Notes under the pieces: generated by a model
What the model saw: only the letters and a program-made list of their open reading frames with translations
The model's database searches: none
Told to the model about the DNA's origin: nothing
DNA from: Streptomyces sp. NBC_01335
GTDB lineage: Bacteria > Actinomycetota > Actinomycetes > Streptomycetales > Streptomycetaceae
Direction of reading: 5' to 3'
Assembly: GCF_035953295.1 (NCBI RefSeq)
Contig: NZ_CP108370.1
Span: 4,617,001 to 4,681,000, forward strand
Length of the DNA stretch: 64,000 bases
In this document: piece after piece, positions 9,555 to 17,194 of the stretch
Numbering within the stretch: the first letter of the stretch is position 1
Layout: every line of letters starts with the position of its first letter
Made by a program: the position numbers and the translations under genes

Positions 9555-9556
9555 GA

Positions 9557-10171
9557 TCAGAATCCGCTCTCGTACACGGACGGGTCGACCGGGTTGGTGT
9601 ACGGCCGCCAGCCGCCGGGAGCGGGCGCGGAGTAGCGGACGGGCTGCGTTGGCCTCACCGGCTGCGCGGGCACTGCGGGGCGTACGGCGCCGGGTGCGGG
9701 CAGCGGAGGTAACTCCCGCCAGCCGGGCAGGAAGTACTTCGCGAAGCTGATGTCACGGGCGGCCGCCTGCCTCAGGGCGAAGGCGGCGAGGGCCTGGACT
9801 CCGGTCCGCTCGATCAGGGCTTCGACCACGGACCAATCGGAGGCCGCGAGGCTCCAGCGTACGAGCACTCCGGCGGTGGTGAGCGCGTCGACCAACGGGC
9901 GGGCTCCGGTGGGGATCCCGGGGCCGAGGCCGTCGAGTGCGGGCGCTCCAGCTTGCTTGCTTTCACTCCTGGTGGGAGTGGTCTGGTTGAGGGGTTCGGA
10001 TTCCGGACCTTTTGGGGTCTCGTTCTCGGACCCCTCCGGTCCGGATTCCGGACCCCCGGCCCCTTCCGTACCGGTCCGGGTTCCGGACCCCTGCGGGCGC
10101 TCAGGGGTCTCGTTCCCGGACCGGTCGGCGTCGCCCACCGGTCCGGATTCCGGACTGGTGGCAGTCGGCAC
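9557..10171 (-). CDS. Replication-module partner protein, probably 5'-truncated
   Basis: About 204 residues from GTG 10171. The C-terminal part (about residues 75-150) looks folded and contains DALTTAGVLVRWSLAASDW and FALRQAAARDISFAKYFLPGW, typical of the tail of actinomycete element-borne replication/HTH proteins. Its end is Pro-rich. The first 70 residues are low-complexity Ser/Gly/Glu/Pro encoded by imperfect DNA repeats. The N-terminal winged-helix domain expected in relatives is not visible in this frame or the others. I read it as the surviving 3' portion of a larger gene. Start choice is uncertain, and it could be expressed through coupling with the ATPase. Confidence 0.5.
   Translation of the reverse strand: MPTATSPESGPVGDADRSGNETPERPQGSGTRTGTEGAGGPESGPEGSENETPKGPESEPLNQTTPTRSESKQAGAPALDGLGPGIPTGARPLVDALTTAGVLVRWSLAASDWSVVEALIERTGVQALAAFALRQAAARDISFAKYFLPGWRELPPLPAPGAVRPAVPAQPVRPTQPVRYSAPAPGGWRPYTNPVDPSVYESGF
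9985..10160. repeat. Cluster of imperfect direct repeats inside the truncated replication gene
   Basis: A core of about 15 bp close to TCCGGATTCCGGAC recurs four times (about 9990, 10037, 10078 and 10141) with variable spacers. A second motif, GGGGTCTCGTTC, occurs twice between them. The core is partly palindromic. It encodes the Ser/Gly/Pro/Glu linker. It could be only a coding repeat or could derive from iterons of a lost replicon. Confidence 0.6.
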
Positions 10172-10233
10172 GAGTCGTGCGTGACCGATGGCAAGCGGGA
10201 GCTGATAGGTGGCCGCTCGACATCTGCGTGCGC

Positions 10234-10359
10234 ATGCACGCCATGAGCGTCGGTTCGGGCACGACGGTGTACGCGCACGCCGCCTGTGCCGAGCAGCACG
10301 GAGTACCCGCCCTCTACCGACTCCTGCCCGAGGCCGGGACGGAGGTGGTTGCCCGATGA
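10234..10359 (+). CDS. Tiny conserved-type protein, first of three overlapping small genes
   Basis: About 41 residues (starting MHAMSVGSGTTVYAH), with a His/Cys-containing segment HAACAEQHG. Its stop overlaps the next start by 4 bp (ATGA), which supports translation. Small Cys/His-bearing proteins of this size are common beside replication/transfer modules of Streptomyces elements. An upstream GTG at 10228 would add DNA for only two residues. Function unknown. Confidence 0.45.
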   Translation: MHAMSVGSGTTVYAHAACAEQHGVPALYRLLPEAGTEVVAR

Positions 10360-10505
10360 CGAGCCCCACCGAGCGGCCCTCCGCTGGGGAGCAGGCGTAC
10401 CGCGCGTGGCTGGCGCACACCGCGACGTGCGCGACCTGCCGGGTCAGCGCGGCCTGCCCCATCTCGGTACGCCTCGGCCGCTTCTGGCGAAAGGCCCGCC
10501 GGTGA
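10356..10505 (+). CDS. Tiny Cys-containing protein, second of three overlapping small genes
   Basis: 49 residues. A CATC...C cluster (TCATCRVSAACP) could hold a metal. The C-terminus is basic (RFWRKARR). It overlaps both neighbours by 4 bp (ATGA at its start, GTGA at its end), the pattern of a translationally coupled operon. The order and sizes match accessory small-gene strings on actinomycete mobile elements. Function unknown. Confidence 0.5.
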   Translation: MTSPTERPSAGEQAYRAWLAHTATCATCRVSAACPISVRLGRFWRKARR

Positions 10506-10735
10506 CCTTCCCCCGCTACTGCGTCGACTGCGACCGGACGATCAGCGGCAACGCGATCGTCATCGCCGAAGGGCACTCCGCCTCCGGCGCTCGCCATGAC
10601 GCGCACGCGCATCCGCCGGGCGACCCGGAGTGCACGGTTCGGCGGGCGTCACCGTCGATGTTGCACCAGGTGCTCGACGCGCTTCCGCCGACCGCCCGCC
10701 GATGTCAGCATCACCTGCGACGCTCCTGCGCATGA
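10502..10735 (+). CDS. Small CxxC protein, third of three overlapping small genes
   Basis: 77 residues starting at GTG 10502, with CVDCDRT near the N-terminus (a CxxC zinc-type knuckle) and a His-rich middle (HDAHAHPPGDPEC). Its TGA overlaps ATG 10732 of the acetyltransferase, so all four genes may be read from one transcript. The N-terminal motif resembles the first half of small treble-clef-like proteins. Function unknown. Confidence 0.5.
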   Translation: MTFPRYCVDCDRTISGNAIVIAEGHSASGARHDAHAHPPGDPECTVRRASPSMLHQVLDALPPTARRCQHHLRRSCA

Positions 10736-11277
10736 AGCAGAAGATCATGCCCGCTCTCACACGGATCACAGAGATGCACGAGGTCTCTTCCGACCTGAGA
10801 CGTCAGCTCGTCGACTGCTGGATTGCGGTGACGAACACGGGCGGGGCAGCGGGGTTCCCCTTCCCGCCCGTCTGCGAGAACGACGTCGAGCCAGTCGTAG
10901 ACGAACTTCTCGGACATCTCGACCTGACGCGCAGCCGTCTTCTCGTGGCCAGGTTCGGGGAAGACCTTGCCGGATGGGTCGTCCTCAGGTGTGATCCCTT
11001 CCGTCTCGTCGCGCACTGGGGGTCGGTCCACCACCTCCAGACCCATCCGGACTTCCGCGGCCGTGGTGTCGGCTCCGCTCTGATGCGGGAGCTGCGGAGA
11101 GTTGCCCGTGACGAGCTCGGGCTTGAACAACTGCGTCTCGCGGCCCGGGGCAGAGCGGGGCTGGAGGACTTCTATGGCCGTCTTGGGTGGCGGGAGGTGG
11201 GCCGCTGGCCCAGCGCCCTACGCTTCGCGTCCGACGACACCCGGGACGAGGTCCTGATGCTGCTTTACCCGCTCTGA
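10732..11277 (+). CDS. GNAT-family N-acetyltransferase
   Basis: About 181 residues. The acetyl-CoA pyrophosphate-binding loop is visible as HPDFRGRGVGSALMRELRR near residues 103-120, followed by LEQLRLAARGRAGLEDFYGRLGW, the usual motif B region. ATG 10732 overlaps the preceding small gene by 4 bp; ATG 10702 is the alternative start (MSASPATLL). The substrate cannot be predicted. A second GNAT gene follows 59 bp later, an accessory pair typical of island DNA. Confidence 0.85.
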   Translation: MKQKIMPALTRITEMHEVSSDLRRQLVDCWIAVTNTGGAAGFPFPPVCENDVEPVVDELLGHLDLTRSRLLVARFGEDLAGWVVLRCDPFRLVAHWGSVHHLQTHPDFRGRGVGSALMRELRRVARDELGLEQLRLAARGRAGLEDFYGRLGWREVGRWPSALRFASDDTRDEVLMLLYPL

Positions 11278-11336
11278 CCGACACTTTTGTCGACGATTCT
11301 CAACAGCGATGGGAGGTCGGCGGGCAGGATGGGTGG

Positions 11337-11885
11337 ATGGAGCAACCACTTGACGTGCCCGAACTCGCAGCTGGTGCGGGGTTCAGTCTTCGGCCGTGGC
11401 GCCTTTCGGATCTTCAGCTTGTCCGCGAAGCGTCCGAGGACGACTACATCCCGCTGATCACGACGGTGCCCTCGCCCTGCTCGGAGTCGGCAGCTGTCGC
11501 GTTCGTCGAGCGGCAGTGGGGTCGGGCGATCGCGGGGACCGGGTATCCGTTTGTCATCGTGGGCGCTGATGGCCGGCCGGTCGGGAACGTGGGGCTGTGG
11601 CTGAAGGACCTGGGGCAGGGCCGGGCATCGTTGGGCTACTGGGTCGTCGAGTCGGCGCGTGGGCAGGGGGCGGCCGTAGCCTCGGTCGGCGCCGTCGCCG
11701 ACTGGGCCTTGAGCACCTTGCGGATTCCTCGGCTCGAGCTGTATGTCGAGCCGTGGAACACGGGTTCCGTGCGCACTGCCGAGCGGGCGGGGTTCCAATG
11801 TGAGGGGCTGCTGCGGGGCTGGCAGCAGGTGGGGACCGACCGACGCGACATGTTCGTGTATGCGCGGCTGAACACGGAGCAGTGA
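11337..11885 (+). CDS. RimJ/RimL-type GNAT acetyltransferase
   Basis: About 182 residues. It has the RimL-class layout: FSLRPWRLSDLQLVREASEDDYIP at the N-terminus, GYWVVESARGQGAAVASVGAV as the CoA loop (the arginine/glycine pattern is present though the usual RGxGxA is altered) and LYVEPWNTGSVRTAERAGFQCEGLLRGW near the end. Such enzymes acetylate N-termini of ribosomal proteins or small molecules. ATG 11337 begins the conserved region; the open frame upstream has no support. It is convergent with the lipoprotein gene. Confidence 0.85.
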   Translation: MEQPLDVPELAAGAGFSLRPWRLSDLQLVREASEDDYIPLITTVPSPCSESAAVAFVERQWGRAIAGTGYPFVIVGADGRPVGNVGLWLKDLGQGRASLGYWVVESARGQGAAVASVGAVADWALSTLRIPRLELYVEPWNTGSVRTAERAGFQCEGLLRGWQQVGTDRRDMFVYARLNTEQ

Positions 11886-12114
11886 TGTCGCTGGGCCTGC
11901 CCGCCGCTCAGGCCGACAGGGCCGGCGCGACGGGTGGGACGCGGACGCCGGTTCAGCCGGCTCTGGCTCGACGAACCGCTCCAGCTCCTCACTTGCCCCG
12001 CCCGTGCGGCGGGCTTCCGTCGGAGGGTGCAGGATGCTGCCGGCTTCGACGTCTGTCCGCAGTGGCCCCTGCCGGCGTCGGGACCAGGGCGACAAGGGCC
12101 GTCAGCCGGAACAG

Positions 12115-12633
12115 TCAGGAGATGCGGCTCATTATGTAGGCGGTGCCCACCCTGTCTTCCTCGGCGGAGTCCGCCTGGATCGCGAGACTCGGCCCGGCCG
12201 TGGTGAAGTCGAACCCGTTCGTCATCGGCTGCGTGCAGTCGACGCGCTCAGCTGTCCTGGCGGTGCCCGAGACGACCGTGAAGGTGACCGTGCCCTCCCC
12301 CGCGCACGCCACCTCCACTCGCAGGGCCGTGCCGGACTTGATGGTCGTGTCCAGACTCTCCCCGGGCACCGCGAGGGAACCGGACGAGACCAAACCCTCC
12401 TCGCCCGACTCCAGGCGCTCCGCCATGTTGAGCAAGTCGCGGGCCTCCTTGTCCAGCTGCTCCCTGCCGGACGGGGAGAGCGGTTGCGCTGTGGGCGCCG
12501 CGGCGGAGCTCGCTGCCTTCTCGGACTGCGAAGCCTTGGACGGCGTAGGGGAGTCGGAACAAGCGGATGCCATGCCGGTAATCAGCGCGACGGCAGTCAG
12601 AGTGCTGCCGGTGCGGAGGGTGAAGCGGTTCAT
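12115..12633 (-). CDS. Secreted lipoprotein of unknown function
   Basis: 172 residues from ATG 12633 (GGGGACC upstream). A basic N-terminus (MNRFTLR) leads into a hydrophobic stretch ending ITGMASAC, a lipobox-like cleavage site. A Ser/Ala/Lys-rich linker follows, then a globular part with two Cys (VACAGEG and VDCTQPM) that may form a disulfide. It should be anchored on the outer face of the membrane. The longer open frame to 12690 only adds non-signal sequence. I recognise no family. It is the last gene before the tRNA on this strand. Confidence 0.7.
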   Translation of the reverse strand: MNRFTLRTGSTLTAVALITGMASACSDSPTPSKASQSEKAASSAAAPTAQPLSPSGREQLDKEARDLLNMAERLESGEEGLVSSGSLAVPGESLDTTIKSGTALRVEVACAGEGTVTFTVVSGTARTAERVDCTQPMTNGFDFTTAGPSLAIQADSAEEDRVGTAYIMSRIS

Positions 12634-12908
12634 GAGGTCCCCCGAAGTACGCTCAGAAGTCGAAGCGGGTGCACAGAACAGAGTGATCATCCGGTGCGGA
12701 CGCCCGCGTCACCTCTGCCCTTTGGGCGTCGGTACCAGGTTGGTACGGAGTTTCGACGCGCTTCCCCCGCGAGGGACCGTCCCACGGTGGCCGCAGGCCG
12801 TCATCGTCAAGTGACTTCATGCGAGGACAGGCGGCCCACGAAGGCCGGCCTGGCGACTCCGGCCGGGCCGTAGTGGCGCGCGGGTGGCACGGCCGTGATC
12901 ATGAGAAA

Positions 12909-12943
12909 GGCCAGTTCGGGAGGATCACGCCTCCGAACTGGCC
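12909..12943 (-). terminator. Hairpin terminator just past the tRNA-Arg gene
   Basis: GGCCAGTTCGGGAGG (12909-12923) pairs with CCTCCGAACTGGCC (12930-12943), one bulged G and a 6-nt loop. It lies 10 bp downstream of the tRNA 3' end on the minus strand. Confidence 0.75.
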
Positions 12944-12953
12944 CTTCGTGCTG

Positions 12954-13026
12954 TGCCCCCGGCAGGATTCGAACCTGCGACACCCACTTTAGGAGAGTGG
13001 TGCTCTATCCCCTGAGCTACGAAGGC
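12954..13026 (-). tRNA. tRNA-Arg (anticodon CCT)
   Basis: A 73-nt cloverleaf on the minus strand. The acceptor GCCTTCG pairs with CGGGGGC (two G-U), the D arm is GCTC/GAGC, and the anticodon stem CCACT/AGTGG holds loop CTCCTAA with anticodon CCT. The T arm is GCAGG/CCTGC around TTCGAAT. CCA is not encoded. Arg(CCT) genes are frequent att sites for actinomycete integrative elements. Accessory DNA lies on its 3' side here, but I found no duplicated 3' end. Confidence 0.95.
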
Positions 13027-13267
13027 GGGGATCTGTCGGTACATGTGCCTAAACGGTTCCGCACGCGAGACCGTTCCTGACACGCTTCGGACAGGTTGGC
13101 GATCGGCCGGTGAGGGCCGGTTCACCGCCGTCAGTGTAGCGGGTGGCGTGCTGGATGTTCCGGGGATGCGCGTTGCTGGGGATCTTGGACTCTGTTCGGG
13201 GCCGTGGGGGAAGTAGGCCCGAGTACCCAGGACCAGCGCCCGATGGGCGTCTGATCACCCACGGGCT

Positions 13268-13444
13268 GTGTTCCAGTACGGCGGCGAGCGCGTCCCGGCC
13301 CACAACCCCTGCGGGGACACCTGGGGCGCGACCGTGCGGGATCCGGACGGATACCTGGTGGCCCTGTCGACCCGCACCTGGGGCACGCGGGGCGGCGTTA
13401 CGCCTTTCGGCTCATCACCGCGGACCCGCGTCGGCCACGGCTGA
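13268..13444 (+). pseudogene. C-terminal fragment of a VOC (glyoxalase/bleomycin-resistance) family gene
   Basis: A 58-codon frame reads NPCGDTWGATVRDPDGYLVALSTRTWG, the characteristic last strand of VOC-fold proteins (compare DPDGY...LS.R.W). The remaining 100 or so residues of the family are missing upstream, where only the tRNA leader region is found. The fragment has no ribosome site. It is best read as a relic left by recombination near the tRNA. Confidence 0.6.
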
Positions 13445-13519
13445 AACCTCACGGCGGGTGGGGGATTCTCGGGCGGAGGCGGGCTGGGTCGTTCAGCCCG
13501 CAGGGTCAAGAGGAGTGCG

Positions 13520-15163
13520 ATGAGCAAGGGTCCGCAGACCACGGACGGCGCGCGGGTCGCATCGGGCGGGGGGAGTGGCCTGGTCCCGCAGGAAGGGACG
13601 GTCAAGGCCCCGTCGGCCGACACCGTCCCGCCGACCGCTGTCCGTCCCGCCCGTCCCGCCCGTCCCGCCCGTTCCGCCCGTTCCGCCCGGTGGGCCAACC
13701 GGTTCCGGTGGACCGAGCGGTCACGCTGGTCCCGCAGGCCCCGGGGCGAGGTGGCGGTCGCCGCCGTGGCCGGTGCGTTCACGCTGGCCCAACTCCTTCT
13801 CGTACGGCCGGGGATGGGGCTCGGCTGGGACGAGTCGGTGTACGTCAGCCAGGTCGCCTCCCACGCCCCCGCCTCGTTCTTCAGCGCCCCGCGGGCCCGC
13901 GGCGTTCCGCTGCTGGTGGCGCCGGTCGCCGCCTGGTCGTCGTCGACCGCGCTGCTGCGGGTCTACCTGGCCGTGCTGTCCGGCCTCGGACTCTTCCTCG
14001 CGCTCCGTGCCTGGCGGGGCGTCCTTCCCGCCCGGGTGCTCGCGACGGCGGGCGCCCTGTTCGCCACCCTGTGGGTGACGCTCTTCTACGGCCCTCAGGC
14101 CATGCCCAACTACTGGGTCGCCGTCGGCGCCCTGGCCGGTACGGGCTGCTTCCTGCGCGCCGGGGCGGACCGCTCCGACCGCGCGGCCCTGTGGGGCGTG
14201 GGCCTGAGCGCGGCCCTGATGGCCTGGATGCGTCCCATGGACGCGGTGTGGGCGGTCCTGCCGCTGCTCGTCCTGGTGGCGTGCGTACGGCAGTGGCGCC
14301 GCCCGGCCCTGCTGGTGGCCCTGGGCGGCGGTCTCGCGGCCGGGGCGGTCGAGTGGGTGATCGAGGCGTACGCCGCCTACGGAGGGCTCGCGCAGCGCCT
14401 GGCCGACGCGTCCCGTATCCAGGGCGGCCTCGGCTGGAACGTCGCGGTGGTGGACCAGCTGCGCGCGCTGGGCGGGCGCACCCTGTGCCGGCCGTGCGCC
14501 GGTGCGGTGCCCCCCGTCGCGGAGACGCTGTGGTGGCTGGCTCTGCCGGTGCTCGCCGCTCTCGCGGTCAGGGGCGCCGTCCGTGCGGGGCGCCCGGCCG
14601 TCACGCTCGTACCGCTGGCCTGTGCCGCGTCGGCGGCCTTCCCGTACCTCTTCCTGATCGGCTACGCGGCACCCCGCTTCCTGATGCCCGCCTACGCGCT
14701 GCTGGCCGTCCCGGTCGCCGGACTCGTGGTGCGCGCGGTGCGGGCGCCCGGGCGGGCGGGCCGGCCGCTGACCGTGACGCTGCTGGTCCTCGTACTGGCC
14801 GGGCACCTGACCGCGCAACTCGTGGTGCTGCACAACACCGTGCGCCGCACCACGGCGGCCCGGCAGGAGTGGGCCGCCGTCGCCGACGGGCTGCACCGGC
14901 TGGGCGTCCGCCCGCCGTGCCTCGTCACCGGCAAGGAGTACGTCCCGATCGCCTTCTACGCGGGCTGCTCCTCCGCGGCGGCCGGCGGCCACGACGCCAA
15001 CACCACGACGTCCGGACTCCGGCGGACCGCCGAGCGGCTGCCGACAGCCGTGCTCGTGGCACCGGGCGGCCGACTGCCCGGCTACGCCCGGTCCTGGGTC
15101 CCGCACCGGATGGGCGGCCTGCGGGTGTACGTCGGCCCGGCCGGCCGAGGTGGTGACCGGTGA
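13520..15163 (+). CDS. GT-C-like membrane glycosyltransferase (ArnT/PMT-type) candidate
   Basis: 547 residues. A cytoplasmic N-terminus of about 80 residues is rich in Pro/Arg/Ala, coded by short CGTCCCGCC-type repeats (about 13642-13690). About ten membrane segments follow. The first extracytoplasmic loop contains GLGWDESVYVSQ near residue 103, matching the conserved acidic loop-1 motif of lipid-linked sugar transferases. A soluble C-terminal part holds two Cys (PPCLVTGKEY...YAGCSS). The acceptor is unknown. It is convergent with the aldolase/aminotransferase operon, so its link to that cluster is uncertain. Confidence 0.7.
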   Translation: MSKGPQTTDGARVASGGGSGLVPQEGTVKAPSADTVPPTAVRPARPARPARSARSARWANRFRWTERSRWSRRPRGEVAVAAVAGAFTLAQLLLVRPGMGLGWDESVYVSQVASHAPASFFSAPRARGVPLLVAPVAAWSSSTALLRVYLAVLSGLGLFLALRAWRGVLPARVLATAGALFATLWVTLFYGPQAMPNYWVAVGALAGTGCFLRAGADRSDRAALWGVGLSAALMAWMRPMDAVWAVLPLLVLVACVRQWRRPALLVALGGGLAAGAVEWVIEAYAAYGGLAQRLADASRIQGGLGWNVAVVDQLRALGGRTLCRPCAGAVPPVAETLWWLALPVLAALAVRGAVRAGRPAVTLVPLACAASAAFPYLFLIGYAAPRFLMPAYALLAVPVAGLVVRAVRAPGRAGRPLTVTLLVLVLAGHLTAQLVVLHNTVRRTTAARQEWAAVADGLHRLGVRPPCLVTGKEYVPIAFYAGCSSAAAGGHDANTTTSGLRRTAERLPTAVLVAPGGRLPGYARSWVPHRMGGLRVYVGPAGRGGDR

Positions 15164-15220
15164 AGGGCGGCTCGCCCCGCCGGGCCGGCGCGCCCGCACC
15201 ACCCCGTCGGCCGCCGCCCG

Positions 15221-16021
15221 TCAGATCCCCAGGTCGTCGATGAAAGCGATCTTCGGCAGTTCCAGGGGATAGATCCGCGACCTCTCGACGGCGATCCACC
15301 GGATCAACGACTCGATGGATTCGATCGCGTCGTCGGGATCGGTGAACCCGGTCATGAGGCCGAGTACGTTCCGTGCGGCGCCCGCCATTTCGGGGTGGTA
15401 CTTCTCGAATACCTCGCAGCACATTTCCGGGTCGCGCGTGTATGTCTGATGCCGCTCGGCGACCAGTTCGAGGCAGGCGCGGAGCACGCGTTTCACGAGG
15501 CGCATGATGAGCGTCCGGGTGAGGGCTTCGGAGGCGCCGGACATGGCGCTCGTGACCGTTTTGAGGTCAAGTTCAAGATTGAACAAATGGCTGAAGGCTT
15601 CCGCGTCTATCCGGTACGGGGCGATCCGCGGCGCGAAGTCCTCCCCGTACACCAGGGCCGACTGCGTTTTGATGTAGAAGCCACTTTTCCGGTCGGTGAG
15701 TACGGCCGTCGCGGACGTGATGGCGAGATCGATGTCGACGACGACCGAGTGCCGGCTGAGGGTGCGTTCCACGGCCTGCCGTATCCACGGCCGGTCGAAA
15801 CCGCGCTCCTGGTACGTCACGGCTATCAGGTCGAGGTCCGAGCGGCCCCACTGGGCGGTTCCGGTGGCCACCGAACCCCTGAGATAAACGCTGGCGAGGT
15901 CCTCGTAGCGCGACTGGCATTCGTTCACCAGACTCTCGATGAGGGGGCGCCATTGCGGGCCCACCTTTTCGGCGTCGGCGAGATTGACCAGATGGCCGTC
16001 GGAATCGAGAGGAAGGAACAC
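15221..16021 (-). CDS. Nucleotidyltransferase-domain protein (NTP_transf_2)
   Basis: 266 residues. The polymerase-beta-type signature GSVATGTAQWGRSDLDL lies near residue 46-62, with a third carboxylate in VVVDIDLAI about 30 residues later. An all-helical C-terminal domain follows, as in aminoglycoside/lincosamide adenylyltransferases. It likely transfers a nucleotide to a small-molecule hydroxyl, as a tailoring or self-protection step. GTG 16021 shares one base with the stop of the aminotransferase (TAGTG), so translation is coupled and the pair acts in one pathway. A long open frame continues upstream over the aminotransferase but in a different frame and should be ignored. Confidence 0.85.
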   Translation of the reverse strand: MFLPLDSDGHLVNLADAEKVGPQWRPLIESLVNECQSRYEDLASVYLRGSVATGTAQWGRSDLDLIAVTYQERGFDRPWIRQAVERTLSRHSVVVDIDLAITSATAVLTDRKSGFYIKTQSALVYGEDFAPRIAPYRIDAEAFSHLFNLELDLKTVTSAMSGASEALTRTLIMRLVKRVLRACLELVAERHQTYTRDPEMCCEVFEKYHPEMAGAARNVLGLMTGFTDPDDAIESIESLIRWIAVERSRIYPLELPKIAFIDDLGI

Positions 16022-17118
16022 TAGTCGGTCCCCGCTGACAGCAACGTGCCCGCCGTGGCCGCCACTTCGAGGAACCGGTCGTTCTCCGCCGCGGTTCCCA
16101 CGGTGACACGGGCGGCCTCGGGGAAGTCCCGGATGAGGACCCCGCCCGCCTTGCAGTGCGCCGCGAAGGCGGCCGGCTCGGCCATGGGGAGCCAGAAGAA
16201 GTTCGCGTGGGACACCGGGGTCCGGGGCACGAGCGCCTTCAGCACCGGGTACATCCGGGCGCGTTCCGCGGTGACGAAGTCGACACGGCGGCGCGCCTCC
16301 TTCTCCTGTTCGAGGGCGGCGAGCGCGGCGGCCTCGGCGAAGGTGCTCGTCGCGAAGGGGGCGAGCAACTTGCGCATGGCGGTGGCCACTTCCGGGGCGG
16401 CGGCCAGCCATCCCAGACGTACGCCGGCCAGGCCCCAGGCCTTCGACATGGTGCGCAGGACGACCACGTTGCGCCGGTGGCCGTACTCGACGAGCCCGTC
16501 CGGGACGTCGGGGTCGGTGACGAAGTCGCCGTACGCCTCGTCCAGGACCACCAGTACCGATTCGGGGACCGAGTCGATGAACTTCGTGAGCTCCGCGCGG
16601 GTGACGGCGGTGCTGGTGGGGTTGTTGGGGTTGCAGATGAGCACCACGCGGGTGTCGGCGGTGATCGCCGCCGACATCGCGTCGAGGTCCTGGCGGAAGT
16701 CGTCGGTGCAGGGCACCTGCACGGGGCGTACGTGACCGCCGACCGCGGCGACCGGATACGCCTCGTAGGAGCGCCAGGGGAAGACGAACTCCTGGCCGGG
16801 CTCGCACACCGCCTTCAACAGGAGTTCGAGGAGGTAGACGGAGCCGAAACCGGTCACGATCCGGTCCGACGTCACACCGTGGTGGTGGGCCAGGGCGTTG
16901 CGCAGGGCCACGGCCGCCATGTCCGGGTAGCGGTTGGTGTCCCCGGCGGCGGCGACGACGGCCTCCACGACACCGGGCAGCGGGCCGAAGGGAAGCTCGT
17001 TGAGCGCGAGTCTCGCGGCGTCGGGTGCCTGCGGGGCGCCGCTGCTGTCGAGCGGGATGGGGCTTGGCAGGTAGGACGGCAGGGCATCCAGTTCCGGCCG
17101 TGTGAGCTGCGCTTTCAA
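16021..17118 (-). CDS. HisC-like class I/II PLP aminotransferase
   Basis: 365 residues, histidinol-phosphate-aminotransferase type. Visible family marks are NELPFGPLP (N-terminal arm), CNPNNPT, DEAYGDF, the PLP lysine in RTMSKAWGLAGVRLGW and a final RVTVGT. TTG 17118 is chosen because AGGAGG sits 4 nt upstream; the open frame to 17322 adds only Ser/Pro-rich nonsense. Real hisC would lie in a his operon, whereas here the gene sits between a nucleotidyltransferase (one-base overlap) and an aldolase. I therefore infer transamination of a pathway intermediate, such as a phosphorylated or aldol-derived keto compound. Confidence 0.88.
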   Translation of the reverse strand: MKAQLTRPELDALPSYLPSPIPLDSSGAPQAPDAARLALNELPFGPLPGVVEAVVAAAGDTNRYPDMAAVALRNALAHHHGVTSDRIVTGFGSVYLLELLLKAVCEPGQEFVFPWRSYEAYPVAAVGGHVRPVQVPCTDDFRQDLDAMSAAITADTRVVLICNPNNPTSTAVTRAELTKFIDSVPESVLVVLDEAYGDFVTDPDVPDGLVEYGHRRNVVVLRTMSKAWGLAGVRLGWLAAAPEVATAMRKLLAPFATSTFAEAAALAALEQEKEARRRVDFVTAERARMYPVLKALVPRTPVSHANFFWLPMAEPAAFAAHCKAGGVLIRDFPEAARVTVGTAAENDRFLEVAATAGTLLSAGTD

Positions 17119-17194
17119 CGGTCCTCCTGAGACGGGTGAACTCCGGTGCGGGGACGGGGTGCTGACGCCGGCGGGGATCGGGTCGGCCGGGGTG

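Noticed and set aside
12954..13026. tRNA-Arg as a functioning attachment site of an integrated element
   Set aside because: No integrase and no duplicated tRNA 3' end were seen in the window; only circumstantial accessory DNA lies nearby.
16021..17118. Genuine histidine-biosynthesis hisC
   Set aside because: The gene has no his neighbours and is coupled to a nucleotidyltransferase; a pathway-specific aminotransferase fits better.
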